Assembly (NCBI GenBank): GCA_034440115.1 | Contig: JAWXBM010000042.1 | Location: 1 to 64,000, forward strand | Reading direction: 5' to 3' | From: JAWXBM01 sp034440115 | Lineage (GTDB): Bacteria; Pseudomonadota; Gammaproteobacteria; Xanthomonadales; SZUA-36 | Length of the DNA stretch: 64,000 nt | Shown here: positions 8,844 to 17,520 of the stretch, piece after piece | Position numbering within the stretch: the first letter of the stretch is position 1 | How the letters are laid out: every line of letters begins with the position of its first letter | Notes under the pieces: generated by a model | The model's database searches: none | What the model was told of the DNA's origin: nothing | Seen by the model: only the letters and a program-made list of their open reading frames with translations | Program-made: the position numbers and the translations under genes

Positions 8844-10561
8844 TTGAAGAATAAGGGAGAGAAATAGGTGAAGACTATGCCGGTGGTGATCAGATAAAAC
8901 AGCCACCAAAATAAGACGCCTGTGAAAAATTTGCTGCCAAATCCGCTGCGAACATAAGGGCTGTTCAAGCGAAACGTCAAGGCATCGGTGACTTTCTCGG
9001 TGTCTGGGGCCAAGCCGAACAGCGACCCGACTATGCCGGCTATCAGGCTCACCACCAGGATCAGGCCTGCTTGATTGAGAATTGGGGTGGCCCAGCGAGG
9101 AAAGTCGTCAAATAATGGCGGAGCTACCTTCAAAAAAATCGCGAATGCGAATCCAAAGACCAACGCCATCATCGCGCCTTTTGAGTTTGCCCTTTTCCAA
9201 AGCGCGCCGAGAAGGAAAACTGCTGCAAAGGGTGAAGCGAAGAAGGCGTTCAGCGATTGCATGTAGTAGAAAATGCTCATGTTCAATGAATTGATCAGAA
9301 TGCCCAGGCCTATTGCAATGACCAATGTGACGCAAGAAGTCCAGATTCCCACTCTGACCAAGTCCAAATCTGTTGCTTGGCGGTTGATGCGTTCGCGGTA
9401 GAGGTCAAGTGTATAAATGGTTGCCGTTGAATTCAAAACCGAGTTGATCGTTGACTGAATGGTTCCAAATAACGCAGCGAGAAGAAGGCCGCGTAAGCCT
9501 ATGGGCATCAGCTCATGTATCATCTCGATATACGAGCGATCCGCCGCTTTCTGCGTGTCGCCCCAGTCTTGCAGGAGGATTTCTGGGTGCAGGGCAAAAA
9601 GTATCAGGCCGGGTACGATAATGAGAAACGGAATGAAAATATAAAGAATGCCGGAGAAAACAATCCCCAATCGCGCATGATAAGCATCTTTTGCGCCAAG
9701 CACACGCTGGATGACGAATTGATTCATGACGTTGTACCAGATGCCAATCGAAAATGAGCTCAGGAACATCCCCAGCGTTGGAGCGGCAATGTGATCGTTG
9801 GGCTGAAATACCGACAAGCGGTTATAGTGCTCGGCTGAGGTGATAATGTTCTGATGCTTCGCGACTGCTTCATGCCAGAGCCCACTCGTAGCCTGATTGG
9901 CCTCTAACATCACCTTGAACCCGTCGATCAGCGATTCTGTTGAAAGCGCATGCAGTCCAACTACAACGACCAATGAGCCTCCGACCAGTATGATCACCAC
10001 AGTGAATAGATCTGTCCAGGCGACTGAAGAAAGCCCGCCATAAATTGCCCATATCCCGGACAGTAGTCCTATTGTCACGACTGAAACAGAGATCGGCCAA
10101 CCGAATAAAGACTCTAGTGCCAGCCCGCCTGTATACAATACGGCGGCCATGAAGTTGAATACGTTCAATAGGATAGTAATCAGCGCGAATATCAACCTGA
10201 ATCTCTTGTCGAATCGTTTTTCGAGATACTGGGGGATGGTAAATACGCGGGATGCGAGCAGGAATGGCACCCAAAGAAAAATAAGCAGCGTGATATCGGT
10301 GACCAATGCCCAGGTCCACATTCCGATACTGACACCGAATATCAATGCCCAGCCGACCATTCCGACGAAGTGCTCGGTACTGACTACAGAGGCTACAAGC
10401 GACCCGCCAACTACGTACCAGGGCAACTTATTGCCTGCTAGAAAATAGTCATTGCTGCTGTTACGTTCCCCTCGGCCCGCGCGGAAGCCGATGACAGACA
10501 AAATAATGAAAAAGAGTGCGAAGGCGACATAGTCAACCTCATCAAGACTGAAACCATTCAT
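8840..10561 (-). CDS. Sodium/solute symporter (SSS family)
   Basis: The product has 573 residues from the ATG at 10561, which has GAGGG five to six bases upstream; the GTG at 10570 is an alternative. It is a polytopic inner-membrane protein with about 14 hydrophobic segments. The opening (DYVAFALFFIILSVIGFRAGR) and the segment NDYFLAGNKLPWYVVGGSL are typical of SGLT-like sodium:sugar or sodium:carboxylate symporters. It is the first gene of a two-gene unit with the SMP-30 protein and is divergent from the SDR gene across operator site 3. The substrate is unknown; a sugar or sugar acid is likely. Confidence 0.85.
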   Translation of the reverse strand: MNGFSLDEVDYVAFALFFIILSVIGFRAGRGERNSSNDYFLAGNKLPWYVVGGSLVASVVSTEHFVGMVGWALIFGVSIGMWTWALVTDITLLIFLWVPFLLASRVFTIPQYLEKRFDKRFRLIFALITILLNVFNFMAAVLYTGGLALESLFGWPISVSVVTIGLLSGIWAIYGGLSSVAWTDLFTVVIILVGGSLVVVVGLHALSTESLIDGFKVMLEANQATSGLWHEAVAKHQNIITSAEHYNRLSVFQPNDHIAAPTLGMFLSSFSIGIWYNVMNQFVIQRVLGAKDAYHARLGIVFSGILYIFIPFLIIVPGLILFALHPEILLQDWGDTQKAADRSYIEMIHELMPIGLRGLLLAALFGTIQSTINSVLNSTATIYTLDLYRERINRQATDLDLVRVGIWTSCVTLVIAIGLGILINSLNMSIFYYMQSLNAFFASPFAAVFLLGALWKRANSKGAMMALVFGFAFAIFLKVAPPLFDDFPRWATPILNQAGLILVVSLIAGIVGSLFGLAPDTEKVTDALTFRLNSPYVRSGFGSKFFTGVLFWWLFYLITTGIVFTYFSPLFFK

Positions 10562-10939
10562 TGCCCTCACCAGTCACTTTGAAAAGCCCCCTTGGCACCT
10601 TCCTCACCACATTAGAGGCGGCGCGGTGAGCTGTTCAGGCCTAGAGCTTATATGTAACGTTACATATTAAGGTATCATAAATATTCAAAGGAGTGCCACG
10701 AGTTTCATTGAATATGATGTCGATCCGACACTGCATCACAGTAGCGGATATTGGTTCTTTTTGGATACTGCACATTAATGTTTCACTTGCTCCAGATCCT
10801 GGGGTTTTATAAATGGCAAGTGTCACAAAATACCGCTAGATGTATGGAAAAATCGACCCTCGATGATGCATGATGGCGAAGTCACACTGCGCTTGAATCT
10901 ACGTGGAGGGCCTTCATCATATTTGGCAATGTAAAACTT
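10562..10939. other. Divergent intergenic region with operator site 3
   Basis: This 378-bp gap lies between the symporter (leftward) and the SDR (rightward). It holds the perfect palindrome at 10652-10665. AT-rich hexamers lie on both sides, for example TTATAT overlapping the left edge of the palindrome, but no promoter could be fixed with confidence. No small gene is convincing here. Confidence 0.4.
10652..10665. promoter_or_regulatory. Operator palindrome ATGTAACGTTACAT (site 3)
   Basis: Identical in all 14 bases to the sites at 112 and 18760. It lies 91 bp upstream of the symporter start and 275 bp upstream of the SDR start, so it is placed for repression of the leftward unit and possibly both. 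Confidence 0.75.
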
Positions 10940-11743
10940 ATGGGACGATTGGCAGGAAAAGTAGCCTTTGTGACAGGATCCGGATCAGGAATCGGGGAGG
11001 CGGTCGCATTGCGTTTTGCAGAAGAAGGTGCGGCGGTGATTTGCCTTGACATCAATGAAAGTTCTGCTCTGCGCGTTGCAGAAACCATTTCAGGGAATTC
11101 GGGCAAGGCCATCGCTGTCGGTTGTGACGTCGGCGACATTCAATCCATGACAAAAATCAGAGAAACGGTACTGTCGGGCTTTGGGGGGGTGGACATTGTT
11201 GTAAACAACGCGGGCGTCGGTGTGGCGGGATCCATCGGTACTCTGAATAGAGAAGACTGGCAGCGCGGGATAGATGTAAACCTGTCCGGTGCCTATAACG
11301 TAACAAAAGTTTTTTGGCAACACTTTGTAGACCGGCGCCGGGGCGTTGTTATTAATACATCATCCGTTATGGGAATAACCGGTGACGCCAAAAGTATAGG
11401 GTATTGCACCGCGAAAGCGGGATTGATCGCCTTCACAAAATGTCTGGCTATTGATGGTGCGCCGCACGGAATACGAGCGAATTGCGTGTGCCCTGGATTC
11501 GTTGACACGCCAGCAATGCAGCAGGAACTAAAAAGCATGGGTAATGGGTCGCAAGCTCTTAGGATGATTGAAAAGCAACTCCCCGTAGGCCGTATGGCTC
11601 GCAGCCAGGAAATCGCGAATGGATTCCTATTCCTCGCCTCAGATGATGCATCCTACGTAACCGGCGCCACATTGATAATGGACGGCGGATCAACAATTGG
11701 TTATCGGGGCAGCATCATGCTTTCAGATTTGGAAGGCGAGTAA
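10940..11743 (+). CDS. Short-chain dehydrogenase/reductase (SDR)
   Basis: The product has 267 residues, the normal classical SDR length. It has the cofactor motif TGSGSGIG at about residues 13-20, an acidic residue after the second strand (CLDIN) that favours NAD, the NNAG motif, and catalytic Ser in NTSSVMG with Tyr and Lys in YCTAK. It ends with the PGFVDTP and VTGATLIMDGG segments common in sugar and hydroxy-acid dehydrogenases of this class. It is a cytoplasmic oxidoreductase acting on a hydroxyl or keto group. It stands alone on its strand, opposite the symporter/SMP-30 unit, and could oxidise the imported sugar or acid. Confidence 0.85.
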   Translation: MGRLAGKVAFVTGSGSGIGEAVALRFAEEGAAVICLDINESSALRVAETISGNSGKAIAVGCDVGDIQSMTKIRETVLSGFGGVDIVVNNAGVGVAGSIGTLNREDWQRGIDVNLSGAYNVTKVFWQHFVDRRRGVVINTSSVMGITGDAKSIGYCTAKAGLIAFTKCLAIDGAPHGIRANCVCPGFVDTPAMQQELKSMGNGSQALRMIEKQLPVGRMARSQEIANGFLFLASDDASYVTGATLIMDGGSTIGYRGSIMLSDLEGE

Positions 11744-11842
11744 AGTCCGCCCCGACCACAGACAGTCTGACGTGCTGTTTGCTTTGAAAAGACGGGCCGG
11801 TTTGATGGCTTACCTTGGCAACTCAAGATGGTAAAAAAAGCT

Positions 11843-13180
11843 CTAAAGGTGCTTTAGAACCTTCCGAGTAGTCTGCAGCGTTTTATCAATGTCTTCATTG
11901 GAATGTGAATAGGAGATGGAGCCCTGTTTGCAAGCCAGAGGAATGTGATAGATGCCTTTGTCGATCAGGGCCTTTCGATACCTGAGGTCCAGCTCGAAAT
12001 CATGGTGCTGGAGGACATCGTGCCAGTCGCGCGGTGGCGTGCCCGAGTCGCTGAAGTAAACACAAAAAGCGGACTCGTTGTTGACCAGGACTGCTGGGAT
12101 ACCGGCCTCGGCAAACAGTTGCTTCAGCCCGTCATAGAGCCGGGTACTCGTTCCCCGGATCGAGGCATAGACCTCGGGGTCTTTGAGTATCTTCAGAGTG
12201 GCGATGCTGGCAGCGCAAGCGATGGGGTGGGCGTTATAGGTGCCGGCAATCAAGACCTTTTTCTCCGGCAACGGAGAATCAAACAAATCCATGATGTCAC
12301 GTCGTCCGCCAATCACGCCCAGGGGATAACCATTGGCAATGGCTTTGCCGAATATCGACAGATGCGGGCTGACTCCAGCCACGCTCTGATAGCCGCCCAG
12401 TGCGGTACGAAAGCCGGTTTTCACTTCGTCCAGGACACATAAAGCGCCATAGCGCTCGCATAAATCAATCAGGCCGGCGAGATAGCCCTCGTGTGGCAGC
12501 ACAATACCAATGTTCTGTAAGGCCGGTTCGGTGAGGACGCATGCAATCGGATATTTTTTGAGAATATATTCCACCGATTCAAGGTCATTGAAATTGACCA
12601 CGTGGACATGCGACTGAAGTTCCAGGGAAATGCCAGCGGAGGCAGGCAGGAAGGGATACTGTCCGGCGCGGATGCGCGGGCCAATCACATCTTTGCCCGG
12701 CATGACCGAGCGCGCCACTTCGCTGTGCCAGCCGTTGTATCCGCCCAGCATGACGATGATGTCTTCCCTACCCGTGTGCGCTTGCGACAGACGAATTGCC
12801 AGAGACACCGCTTCGCTGCCGGTATTGGTAATCTGAATCGAATCTACCGATGCCACGGCGGCACAAACCATTTGCGCCAGCTCAACCTCCCACAGGGTGG
12901 GGCCGCTGCCCATCAGCGACCAGTGGTCATCAAGCGACTTTTTCACTGCGTCATTGATGCGCGGAAAGTTGTGGCCGAGGATGTGCGGCGCGAAGGCAGC
13001 ATGATAATCAATATATTCGCGACCCTGCAGGTCCCAGATTTTACTGCCCAGGCCACGGCAGAATACCCGGCATGGTGTGACTTTGCGGTTCAACGAGACC
13101 ACGCCACCCGCAATGTACTTTTCGGCCAGTTCGACTACCCGGGCCTCGTCGTCGTTTGGAAACTGGGGCAAAGACGCCAC
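11843..13180 (-). CDS. Class III aminotransferase, glutamate-1-semialdehyde-aminomutase-like
   Basis: The product has 445 residues if the GTG at 13180 is used. That start has AGGAG about seven bases upstream; the ATG at 13204 has none, but it remains an option. Segments LWEVELAQMVCAAVASVDSI and NTGSEAVSLAIRL, the LDEVKTGFR cofactor-binding strand and SIFGKAIANG with the PLP lysine are diagnostic of class III PLP aminotransferases, near the GSA aminomutase branch. It transfers or shifts an amino group; the substrate is not defined. A TTTAACGTTATA motif lies 47 bp upstream of the GTG, linking it to the shared regulon. Its neighbour downstream converges from the SDR. Confidence 0.8.
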   Translation of the reverse strand: MASLPQFPNDDEARVVELAEKYIAGGVVSLNRKVTPCRVFCRGLGSKIWDLQGREYIDYHAAFAPHILGHNFPRINDAVKKSLDDHWSLMGSGPTLWEVELAQMVCAAVASVDSIQITNTGSEAVSLAIRLSQAHTGREDIIVMLGGYNGWHSEVARSVMPGKDVIGPRIRAGQYPFLPASAGISLELQSHVHVVNFNDLESVEYILKKYPIACVLTEPALQNIGIVLPHEGYLAGLIDLCERYGALCVLDEVKTGFRTALGGYQSVAGVSPHLSIFGKAIANGYPLGVIGGRRDIMDLFDSPLPEKKVLIAGTYNAHPIACAASIATLKILKDPEVYASIRGTSTRLYDGLKQLFAEAGIPAVLVNNESAFCVYFSDSGTPPRDWHDVLQHHDFELDLRYRKALIDKGIYHIPLACKQGSISYSHSNEDIDKTLQTTRKVLKHL

Positions 13181-13226
13181 GTCGAATCTCCTTGTCAATT
13201 GCATAGAATCGATGATAGATGATACA

Positions 13227-13238
13227 TTTAACGTTATA
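13227..13238. promoter_or_regulatory. Degenerate operator TTTAACGTTATA (site 4)
   Basis: It keeps the TAACGTTA core of the palindrome but loses the outer bases. It lies close upstream of the aminotransferase start. This is the weakest member of the set, and the call rests on position as well as sequence. Confidence 0.4.
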
Positions 13239-13376
13239 TGAGATCAAGTAAATGGTCTAACAGGGTCAGTTGCGTTTGCACCGCGAATTACAATTCTGAA
13301 ACCGGAAACCATGCCTGCCAGCCTTACAGAAGGCCACGGACAAATGCTGATGCATAGTCGAGTCGTGAAGCTGAAG

Positions 13377-14534
13377 TCACGTAATATGATGATCGCAAAT
13401 TTCCTGGTTTCGGGGTTTCCCGTTTACAATGATGGTATGCGGGCGCAATCGACGTTCACTGATCAGCTTTTGGCCGAGAGCATCAAAAAATTCGAATTCC
13501 CCCAGCTCCTCTTCCAAAATAACAGCATCCCCCCGACAACCCGGAGCGAGACGGCCCAAGCCGGGCTTCCCGATGGCGTCGGCAGGGGCGCAGGTGATAC
13601 GTGAAATAACCTGTTCGAGAGGCATGCCCAGCAACAGGAACTTGGAAGCAGTATGAAGCACGTCATGCGCGGGTCCATTCACGGACCAATGATGAATATC
13701 GCTGCTGATCGTGTCCGGGTAAAGGCCGAGTTTTATCATTTTCTCGGCAACGGCAAATGAAAAGCTGCCCATTCCATGGCCGACATCAAACAATACCCCC
13801 CGTTTTTTTGCCATCAGGAATTCATCTTCGACGATTCCTTCGTCGGACATAACTGAATTGGGCGCCGGTCTGAAGCAATGCGTCAATATGTCACCGGATT
13901 GCAACAGCGCCATGATTTCCTTCAAGGATGGTGGCGGCATGTCCAGGTGGGCCATGATAGGCAGTCCAAGCTGGTCGGCTACTCCCCTGGCCAGTTCGAG
14001 CGGTTTGGTTCCGCTATTGCCGCCAGCTTCCGCGCCCACCCTGACCTTGATACCTACGATCATGTCTGCGTTGGCGGCTGCAGTTTGCAGACACTCCTTA
14101 GGATTCAGCAAGCGCAGGTCACTGCATTCTCCAAAAACATCCTCGGCGGTAAACCCGAAAATGCCTGCAAAGGCTATGTTGAGAAAAGCGAACACATTCA
14201 GCGGCGTGGGCTCTGCAATAAAGTGTCTAAACCCCTGAAAGTTTGCTGATCCGGCACTGCCGGCGTCGACAAAGGTTGTGGTTCCACTCTTGTTGCAGAC
14301 ACCGCAGGCATCGACACCCAGCGATGTGCCGCCCCAATACACATGGGTGTGAATGTCGACCAGACCGGGCGTTACCAGTTTGCCTTCAGCATTGATTACA
14401 GAACGGCTTAATTCCGTTGCAATGTGATCATTGACGGCGGCAATGTTTCCGTCCTTAAACGCCACATCGCAGATCTGGTTGATGCCGGAACCCGGATCGA
14501 TCACTTTACCGCCCTTGATCAAAAGGTCGTACAT
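13377..14534 (-). CDS. Amidohydrolase/deacetylase-family metallohydrolase (COG3964-like)
   Basis: The product has 385 residues, with AGGAG about nine bases before the ATG at 14534. It opens with a KGGKVIDPGSGI strand and the VDIHTHVYWGG metal-binding HxH. Later features are a candidate bridging lysine in IVGIKVRVG, HLDMPP, LTHCF, and the aspartate in SSDIHHWSVNG. This arrangement fits the dihydroorotase-like amidohydrolases often misnamed dihydroorotase; characterised relatives hydrolyse acetylated 2-hydroxy acids or N-acyl groups. It is on the same strand as the D-threonine-aldolase-like gene upstream (79-bp gap) and the aminotransferase downstream, suggesting deacylation before amino-acid-type chemistry. 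Substrate unknown. Confidence 0.75.
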   Translation of the reverse strand: MYDLLIKGGKVIDPGSGINQICDVAFKDGNIAAVNDHIATELSRSVINAEGKLVTPGLVDIHTHVYWGGTSLGVDACGVCNKSGTTTFVDAGSAGSANFQGFRHFIAEPTPLNVFAFLNIAFAGIFGFTAEDVFGECSDLRLLNPKECLQTAAANADMIVGIKVRVGAEAGGNSGTKPLELARGVADQLGLPIMAHLDMPPPSLKEIMALLQSGDILTHCFRPAPNSVMSDEGIVEDEFLMAKKRGVLFDVGHGMGSFSFAVAEKMIKLGLYPDTISSDIHHWSVNGPAHDVLHTASKFLLLGMPLEQVISRITCAPADAIGKPGLGRLAPGCRGDAVILEEELGEFEFFDALGQKLISERRLRPHTIIVNGKPRNQEICDHHIT

Positions 14535-14613
14535 GAATCTAACTCCTCAGGTGTGACTTAGGGTTTACGATAAGACGAATAAAAGATGCACTGACCGCTA
14601 TCGTGGCTGACAA

Positions 14614-15915
14614 CTAAAAGAAAGTCAGAACTCCATCGACGACATCATACAGATCATTTACGACCAGCAACAATTTCCACTTATCGAACGTGGTGCACGG
14701 ATGCGATACCCCAAAGCCCAGAAGATCTCCGATCTTGAGTTGGGTGCCAGGCGGAATCCTTAGAAACAGATGCTGATCGTTGATTTCTGTTACCTCAAAA
14801 CGCTGAGAAATGTTGACCGGCATAGTGTGCGTGCCTGTCTGGTACCACATTTCAGCAACCGGTAAATCAACATCGTACGAGATGTCGCGTTTTCCGATGT
14901 TGACAATAGCCAGTAAGGGCTCCGGCAGTGATTGCACCCTGCCCCAAACTTGCAATGCGGATTTGGGGGGCTGGCCCAGATCAGCGATGTCGTGTGTTCG
15001 CTTGCGAATTAAGTCGAAATTGTTACATAACATTTTGGAGTCATGCGTTAAGTAGCAACCTGAACGCAGCACAACGTCGCACTTATCTCGTAGCAGTTGC
15101 ACATTGGGATGTGTGGCCACCAGGTCGAAATAGATCGACCCGCCGAGACTGATTACAGGTTTATTGGAGTCAAACATGCCTTGGGCGCGGATATGTTCGA
15201 ATACGTCCAAAAGGTGCAGTATGAACTGTTTGACCAGTTGGTTTGCACGCTCCGGGTCAGCATCCTCTATCACACCTTCAAATCCCTCAATGCCAGCAAG
15301 AGTGAGGAATGGTGCACATTTGCCAACACATTCGGCTACTTTCATCGCTTCGTCAAAATCGCGGCAGCCGGTACGACCGCCCATTACGCCCATCTCGAGT
15401 AAAACCGGTAATGGTCGTTTCAAGGGAAGTTCTCGGGCCTTTGCAGCCAGTTGCAAAACGTTTTCGATCGAGTCGACGAGACAGCAGAAAGAAAACGATG
15501 GATCCTTGTTCAGTTCATCGAAAACGCTTTTCATTTCCTGCGTGCCTACCAGTTGATTGGCCATCAATATCCGATCGACACCAAACCTGCGACAGACTAA
15601 CATCTGTTGCACCGAAGCCACCGTGATACCCCAGGCGCCATCATCCAATTGCAGGCCGAACAATTGCGGGGCCATGGTCGTCTTTCCGTGTGGGCACAGC
15701 TTGACACCCTGTTGCTCAATGAAATGACGCATCCATTTGCTGTTGAGACTCATCTGACGTTGATTTAGCAATGCAACCGGTGCTGGCAGGTCACCCGCTA
15801 GTAGGTTCCATTGCATCGAGCGCAGTTCACGCAGGGATACGCCCTCTATTCCTGCATTTGGCATGCCTTTTGTTGTGGCGTCGAATCGCAAATCTTGCAG
15901 TTCATTCAGGTTCAT
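14614..15915 (-). CDS. D-threonine aldolase / D-serine dehydratase-like PLP enzyme
   Basis: The product has 433 residues. The alanine-racemase-like fold type III N-terminal barrel carries the PLP lysine in KLCPHGKTTM (about residue 78). The C-terminal beta domain holds SHPCTTFDKW, whose His and Cys are the expected zinc or metal ligands in D-serine dehydratase and related D-3-hydroxyamino-acid lyases. The family acts on D-configured hydroxy-amino acids, giving an aldehyde plus glycine, or a keto acid plus ammonia. GGAG lies upstream of the ATG. It is transcribed with the amidohydrolase and divergent from the D-2-hydroxyacid dehydrogenase. Aldolase or deaminase activity cannot be decided from sequence. 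Confidence 0.75.
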   Translation of the reverse strand: MNLNELQDLRFDATTKGMPNAGIEGVSLRELRSMQWNLLAGDLPAPVALLNQRQMSLNSKWMRHFIEQQGVKLCPHGKTTMAPQLFGLQLDDGAWGITVASVQQMLVCRRFGVDRILMANQLVGTQEMKSVFDELNKDPSFSFCCLVDSIENVLQLAAKARELPLKRPLPVLLEMGVMGGRTGCRDFDEAMKVAECVGKCAPFLTLAGIEGFEGVIEDADPERANQLVKQFILHLLDVFEHIRAQGMFDSNKPVISLGGSIYFDLVATHPNVQLLRDKCDVVLRSGCYLTHDSKMLCNNFDLIRKRTHDIADLGQPPKSALQVWGRVQSLPEPLLAIVNIGKRDISYDVDLPVAEMWYQTGTHTMPVNISQRFEVTEINDQHLFLRIPPGTQLKIGDLLGFGVSHPCTTFDKWKLLLVVNDLYDVVDGVLTFF

Positions 15916-16128
15916 ACTTTTCGAATCTCCGATAAAACTCCCCGTTTCAGCACATCGTTTCGCTAGTTTCGGAGCGCGTTTGGCTTGGCACTACGGAATG
16001 CTCTCGGCGACACATTAGCGCCGGCCATTCTAATCCGCAAATTTTCCTGATTATCCCTGATCCTTTCATGCTAGTTTATTTGCAACCACAAAAAACCTGT
16101 GTGCTGAAGATCGAGTGAGGTTTATTTG

Positions 16129-17517
16129 ATGAAAAATGAATTGATTGGGGCGTTGAAACAACGCTTGGGAAACAATGGTATTTTGCTGGGCGAGGATATC
16201 GGCGAACGCTACCACTGCGACTGGAGCGGGATAGGGTCGCAGGCTCCGCTCGCCGTTTTGAGGCCTTGTTCCACTGAAGAAGTCAGTTTCATCATGGCGT
16301 CGTGCTCCGCTGTTGGGCAAGCCGTCGTGGTGCAGGGTGGAATGACCGGCCTGTGTGGCGGTAGTACACCTCGGCCTGGCGAATTTGGAATTTCCCTTGA
16401 GCGAATGTCCGGGATTGAGGAAATCGATTCGAATGCTATGACCATGACTGTATTGGCCGGCACGCCCCTGGAGACTGTCCAGCAAAAAGCCGGCGAAGTC
16501 GGCCTGCGGTTTCCCCTTGATCTTGGTGCGCGTGGTTCGTGCACGGTGGGCGGCAATATCGCTACGAACGCCGGAGGGAACCAGGTCATCCGTTACGGCA
16601 TGGCGCGCGCTCTGGTTCTTGGCCTGGAAGCCGTACTGGCGGACGGTACGGTTCTGACTTCACTCAACAAAATGCTGAAAAACAATGCAGGGTTCGATCT
16701 GAAACATTTATTTATCGGCACGGAGGGAACGCTGGGGATAGTCACCCGGGCAGTACTCAGACTGTTTCCTGTGCCTCTGACCAAATCGACCGCTCTGTGC
16801 GGATTGAATAACCTGGAGGACGGCATTCAATTACTGCACTTTCTGAACAGAAAGCTGGGTAGCGGTTTGAGCACTTTCGAAGTGATGTGGAAAGATTATG
16901 TTGAATATATACAAGAACACGTTTCTTCGGTTCGTGCACCTTTTGAAAGACACTATGCAATCAATGTCCTTACCGAGTTTGAAGGAACACACCGGGAATC
17001 AGATGCAACGCTTTTTGAAAACGTACTTGGTGAGGCGATGGAAATGGGATTGATACAAGATGCAATAATCGCCAAGTCTGAGAAAGAAGCCAGCGGTTTC
17101 TGGCGCCTGCGGGACGCCATAGGAGATGTACTGAACGCAGTTGAGGGTCTGGTGAGCTTTGACATCAGCGCGCCCATTGGCCTCATACCGAAAATGCTGT
17201 GGTCAATGACTGCAACCCTGGAAAATGCTTTCGATCATGTAACGCATCTTACATACGGCCATCTTGGTGATAGCAATATTCACCTGTCGGTTACAACCGG
17301 AAACGAAGATGATATACCTCGCATTTCGGACATCGTGTATTGCCAGGCGGGGGACTTTCAAGGCTCAATCTCTGGCGAACACGGTATTGGCGTCATGAAA
17401 AAGAAATACCTGTCAGTGTCGAAAACGCGCAGCGAGATTGAGCTGATGAGTGGATTGAAACAGCTTCTCGATCCTAAAAATATTTTAAATCCGGGACGTG
17501 TCGTGCCCGAAATGTAA
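16129..17517 (+). CDS. FAD-linked D-2-hydroxyacid dehydrogenase (GlcD/D-lactate type)
   Basis: The product has 462 residues from the ATG at 16129, which has GTGAGG eight bases upstream; the preceding TTG is less likely. The PCMH-type FAD domain has VVVQGGMTGLCGGSTPR (about residues 65-81) and a GSCTVGGNIATNAGG loop. The C-terminal FAD-oxidase domain has THLTYGHLGDSNIHLS and ISGEHGIGVMKKK. This class oxidises D-lactate, glycolate, D-2-hydroxyglutarate or other 2-hydroxy acids and passes electrons to quinone or an electron carrier. It is divergent from the PLP enzyme, and its stop lies 3 bp from the stop of the converging trigger-factor-like gene. Confidence 0.85.
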   Translation: MKNELIGALKQRLGNNGILLGEDIGERYHCDWSGIGSQAPLAVLRPCSTEEVSFIMASCSAVGQAVVVQGGMTGLCGGSTPRPGEFGISLERMSGIEEIDSNAMTMTVLAGTPLETVQQKAGEVGLRFPLDLGARGSCTVGGNIATNAGGNQVIRYGMARALVLGLEAVLADGTVLTSLNKMLKNNAGFDLKHLFIGTEGTLGIVTRAVLRLFPVPLTKSTALCGLNNLEDGIQLLHFLNRKLGSGLSTFEVMWKDYVEYIQEHVSSVRAPFERHYAINVLTEFEGTHRESDATLFENVLGEAMEMGLIQDAIIAKSEKEASGFWRLRDAIGDVLNAVEGLVSFDISAPIGLIPKMLWSMTATLENAFDHVTHLTYGHLGDSNIHLSVTTGNEDDIPRISDIVYCQAGDFQGSISGEHGIGVMKKKYLSVSKTRSEIELMSGLKQLLDPKNILNPGRVVPEM

Positions 17518-17520
17518 TGC

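Noticed and set aside
12602..13222. Long rightward open frame of 206 codons
   Set aside because: It is antisense to the class III aminotransferase, which has clear family motifs; the frame has none.
17237..17254. ATGTAACG..TTACAT inside the FAD-dependent dehydrogenase gene
   Set aside because: The half-sites are separated by extra bases, the central CG palindrome is broken and it lies deep in a coding region.
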